This document shows positions 4,557 through 5,319 of a DNA stretch of 5,319 nucleotides, in pieces. Within the stretch, counting starts at the first letter, position 1. Every line of letters starts with the position of its first letter. Position numbers and translations under genes: made by a program. The stretch spans positions 1 to 5,319 of the forward strand of contig CACYBN010000126.1 of the NCBI GenBank assembly GCA_902772675.1. The letters run 5' to 3'. This DNA comes from an uncultured Erysipelotrichaceae bacterium. Its GTDB lineage: Bacteria > Bacillota_I > Bacilli_A > RF39 > UBA660. Below the pieces are notes generated by a model that was not told the origin of the DNA, ran no database searches, and saw only the letters and a program-made list of their open reading frames with translations.

Positions 4557-4854
4557 AGTAAATAATAATAATTTTGAAAAAGAAGTATTAAATAGTAAAG
4601 AAACAGTTTTAGTTGATTTTAATGCTGATTGGTGTGGTCCATGTAGAATGTTAAAACCATCATTAGAAGAATTAGCAAAAGAAAAAGATAATGTAAAAAT
4701 AGTATCTATTAATATAGATGATGAATATGAACTAGCAGAACAATATGGTGTTCAATCTATTCCTTGTTTAGTTTTATTTAAAAATGGTAAAGAAGAAAAA
4801 CGAAATGTTGGTCTAATTTCAAAAGATGAAATTATTAATTTAATTGGAGAATAA
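4540..4854 (+). CDS. trxA: Thioredoxin
   Basis: This is a classical thioredoxin of 104 residues with VLVDFNADWCGPCRMLKP; the active site WCGPC is at 31-35 (Cys32, Cys35). It also has the cis-proline in SIPCLVLFKNG (Pro75) and the usual C-terminal GLISKDEIINLI helix. It is a cytoplasmic protein disulfide reductase, recharged by thioredoxin reductase, and probably the electron donor for the peroxidase of this operon. The residue after the cis-proline is Cys76, where Thr is most common; this third Cys is near the active site. Start choice: ATGs at 4534, 4540 and 4543 are in frame. AAAGGA (4528-4533) leaves no space for 4534 but six bases for 4540, which is preferred, with 4543 possible. The start lies inside the end of the regulator gene, so translation is probably coupled. 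The reductase gene follows after three bases. Confidence 0.93.
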   Translation: MMKIVEVNNNNFEKEVLNSKETVLVDFNADWCGPCRMLKPSLEELAKEKDNVKIVSINIDDEYELAEQYGVQSIPCLVLFKNGKEEKRNVGLISKDEIINLIGE

Positions 4855-4857
4855 TCT

Positions 4858-5319
4858 ATGTATGATATTATAATTGTAGGAGCTGGTCCTGCTGGATTAA
4901 CTGCTGCTATATATGCTAGACGTGCATCAAAAAAAATTTTAGTACTTGAAGCTAAAACTTATGGTGGACAAATAGTAAATACTCTAGATATAGAAAACTA
5001 TCCAGCAGAAGAACATATATCAGGATTTGATTTTGCTACTAAAATATATAATCAAGCTATTAATTTAGGTGCAGAAATAAATATAGAAAAAGTAAAAGAA
5101 ATTAAAGATTTAGGTAATGAAAAAGAAGTAATTACTAATAAAAATAGTTATAAAGCTAAAACTATAATACTTGCAACAGGATCAGAAAATAGAAAATTAG
5201 GGTTAGATAAAGAAGATGAATTAGTCGGAAAAGGAGTATCTTACTGTGCTACTTGTGATGGAGCTTTTTATCGCAAGAAAAAAGTTGCTGTAGTTGGTGG
5301 TGGTAATACTGCTTTAGAA
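4858..5319 (+). CDS. trxB: Thioredoxin reductase, 3' end outside the window
   Basis: The first 154 residues of a protein usually near 310 are visible; the frame is open to the last base. It shows the FAD-binding start MYDIIIVGAGPAGLTAAIYARRA (GxGxxG at 8-13), the EAKTYGGQIVNT segment, ATGS at 106-109, and the redox-active CATCD at 130-134 (Cys130, Cys133). The start of the NADPH domain follows, with VVGGGNTALE at 145-154. The enzyme uses NADPH through FAD to reduce thioredoxin. The ATG at 4858 has GGAG eight bases upstream and lies three bases after the thioredoxin stop, so both are in one operon. The CATC centre and N-terminal order fit the low-molecular-weight bacterial TrxB. Ferredoxin- or other flavin-dependent variants cannot be ruled out until the remaining NADPH-domain motifs are seen. 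Confidence 0.93.
   Translation, partial: MYDIIIVGAGPAGLTAAIYARRASKKILVLEAKTYGGQIVNTLDIENYPAEEHISGFDFATKIYNQAINLGAEINIEKVKEIKDLGNEKEVITNKNSYKAKTIILATGSENRKLGLDKEDELVGKGVSYCATCDGAFYRKKKVAVVGGGNTALE

Noticed and set aside
1..5319. CRISPR arrays, insertion sequences, tRNA or rRNA genes
   Set aside because: No repeated spacer pattern, transposase motif, or tRNA-like or rRNA-like segment was seen on either strand.

Overview
The window is a very AT-rich bacterial segment. Its Shine-Dalgarno sites are strong and purine-rich, its genes are short and closely packed, and Trp is always TGG. TGA appears once, as the stop of the regulator gene at 4098-4556. This fits a low-GC Bacillota (Bacilli/Clostridia-like) chromosome using the standard bacterial code. 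The species cannot be named from the sequence.

Left part (1-1147). The window opens inside a gene for a transglutaminase-like cysteine protein with a visible Cys-His-Asp triad. A short hairpin lies at its stop codon. A decayed gene of unknown function follows (738-1138), with two in-frame stops and one frameshift at an A-run. It ends at a bidirectional terminator.

Middle part (1148-3182). A minus-strand pair encodes a zinc-ribbon membrane protein and an ArsC/Spx-type thioredoxin-fold protein. It is divergent from a plus-strand gene for a four-helix membrane protein. The divergent promoters form a perfect 12-bp inverted repeat in which each arm is one promoter's extended -10. Next come a minus-strand single-pass membrane protein, and a minus-strand remnant of a bacterial SH3 domain with no usable start codon, followed by a hairpin terminator.

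Right part (3183-5319). A minus-strand GlsB/YeaQ-type small membrane protein is divergent from a redox operon on the plus strand. The operon order is glutathione peroxidase (thioredoxin-dependent type), OhrR-type MarR regulator, thioredoxin, thioredoxin reductase (cut by the window end). Together these form a peroxide-sensing and reducing circuit. OhrR would be inactivated when its Cys15 is oxidised. The peroxidase would remove the peroxide and be recycled by thioredoxin, which thioredoxin reductase recharges with NADPH. An 18-bp palindrome at the predicted transcription start (3517-3534) is the obvious candidate operator for the regulator. Operon structure, regulation and electron flow are inferred from gene order and motifs.
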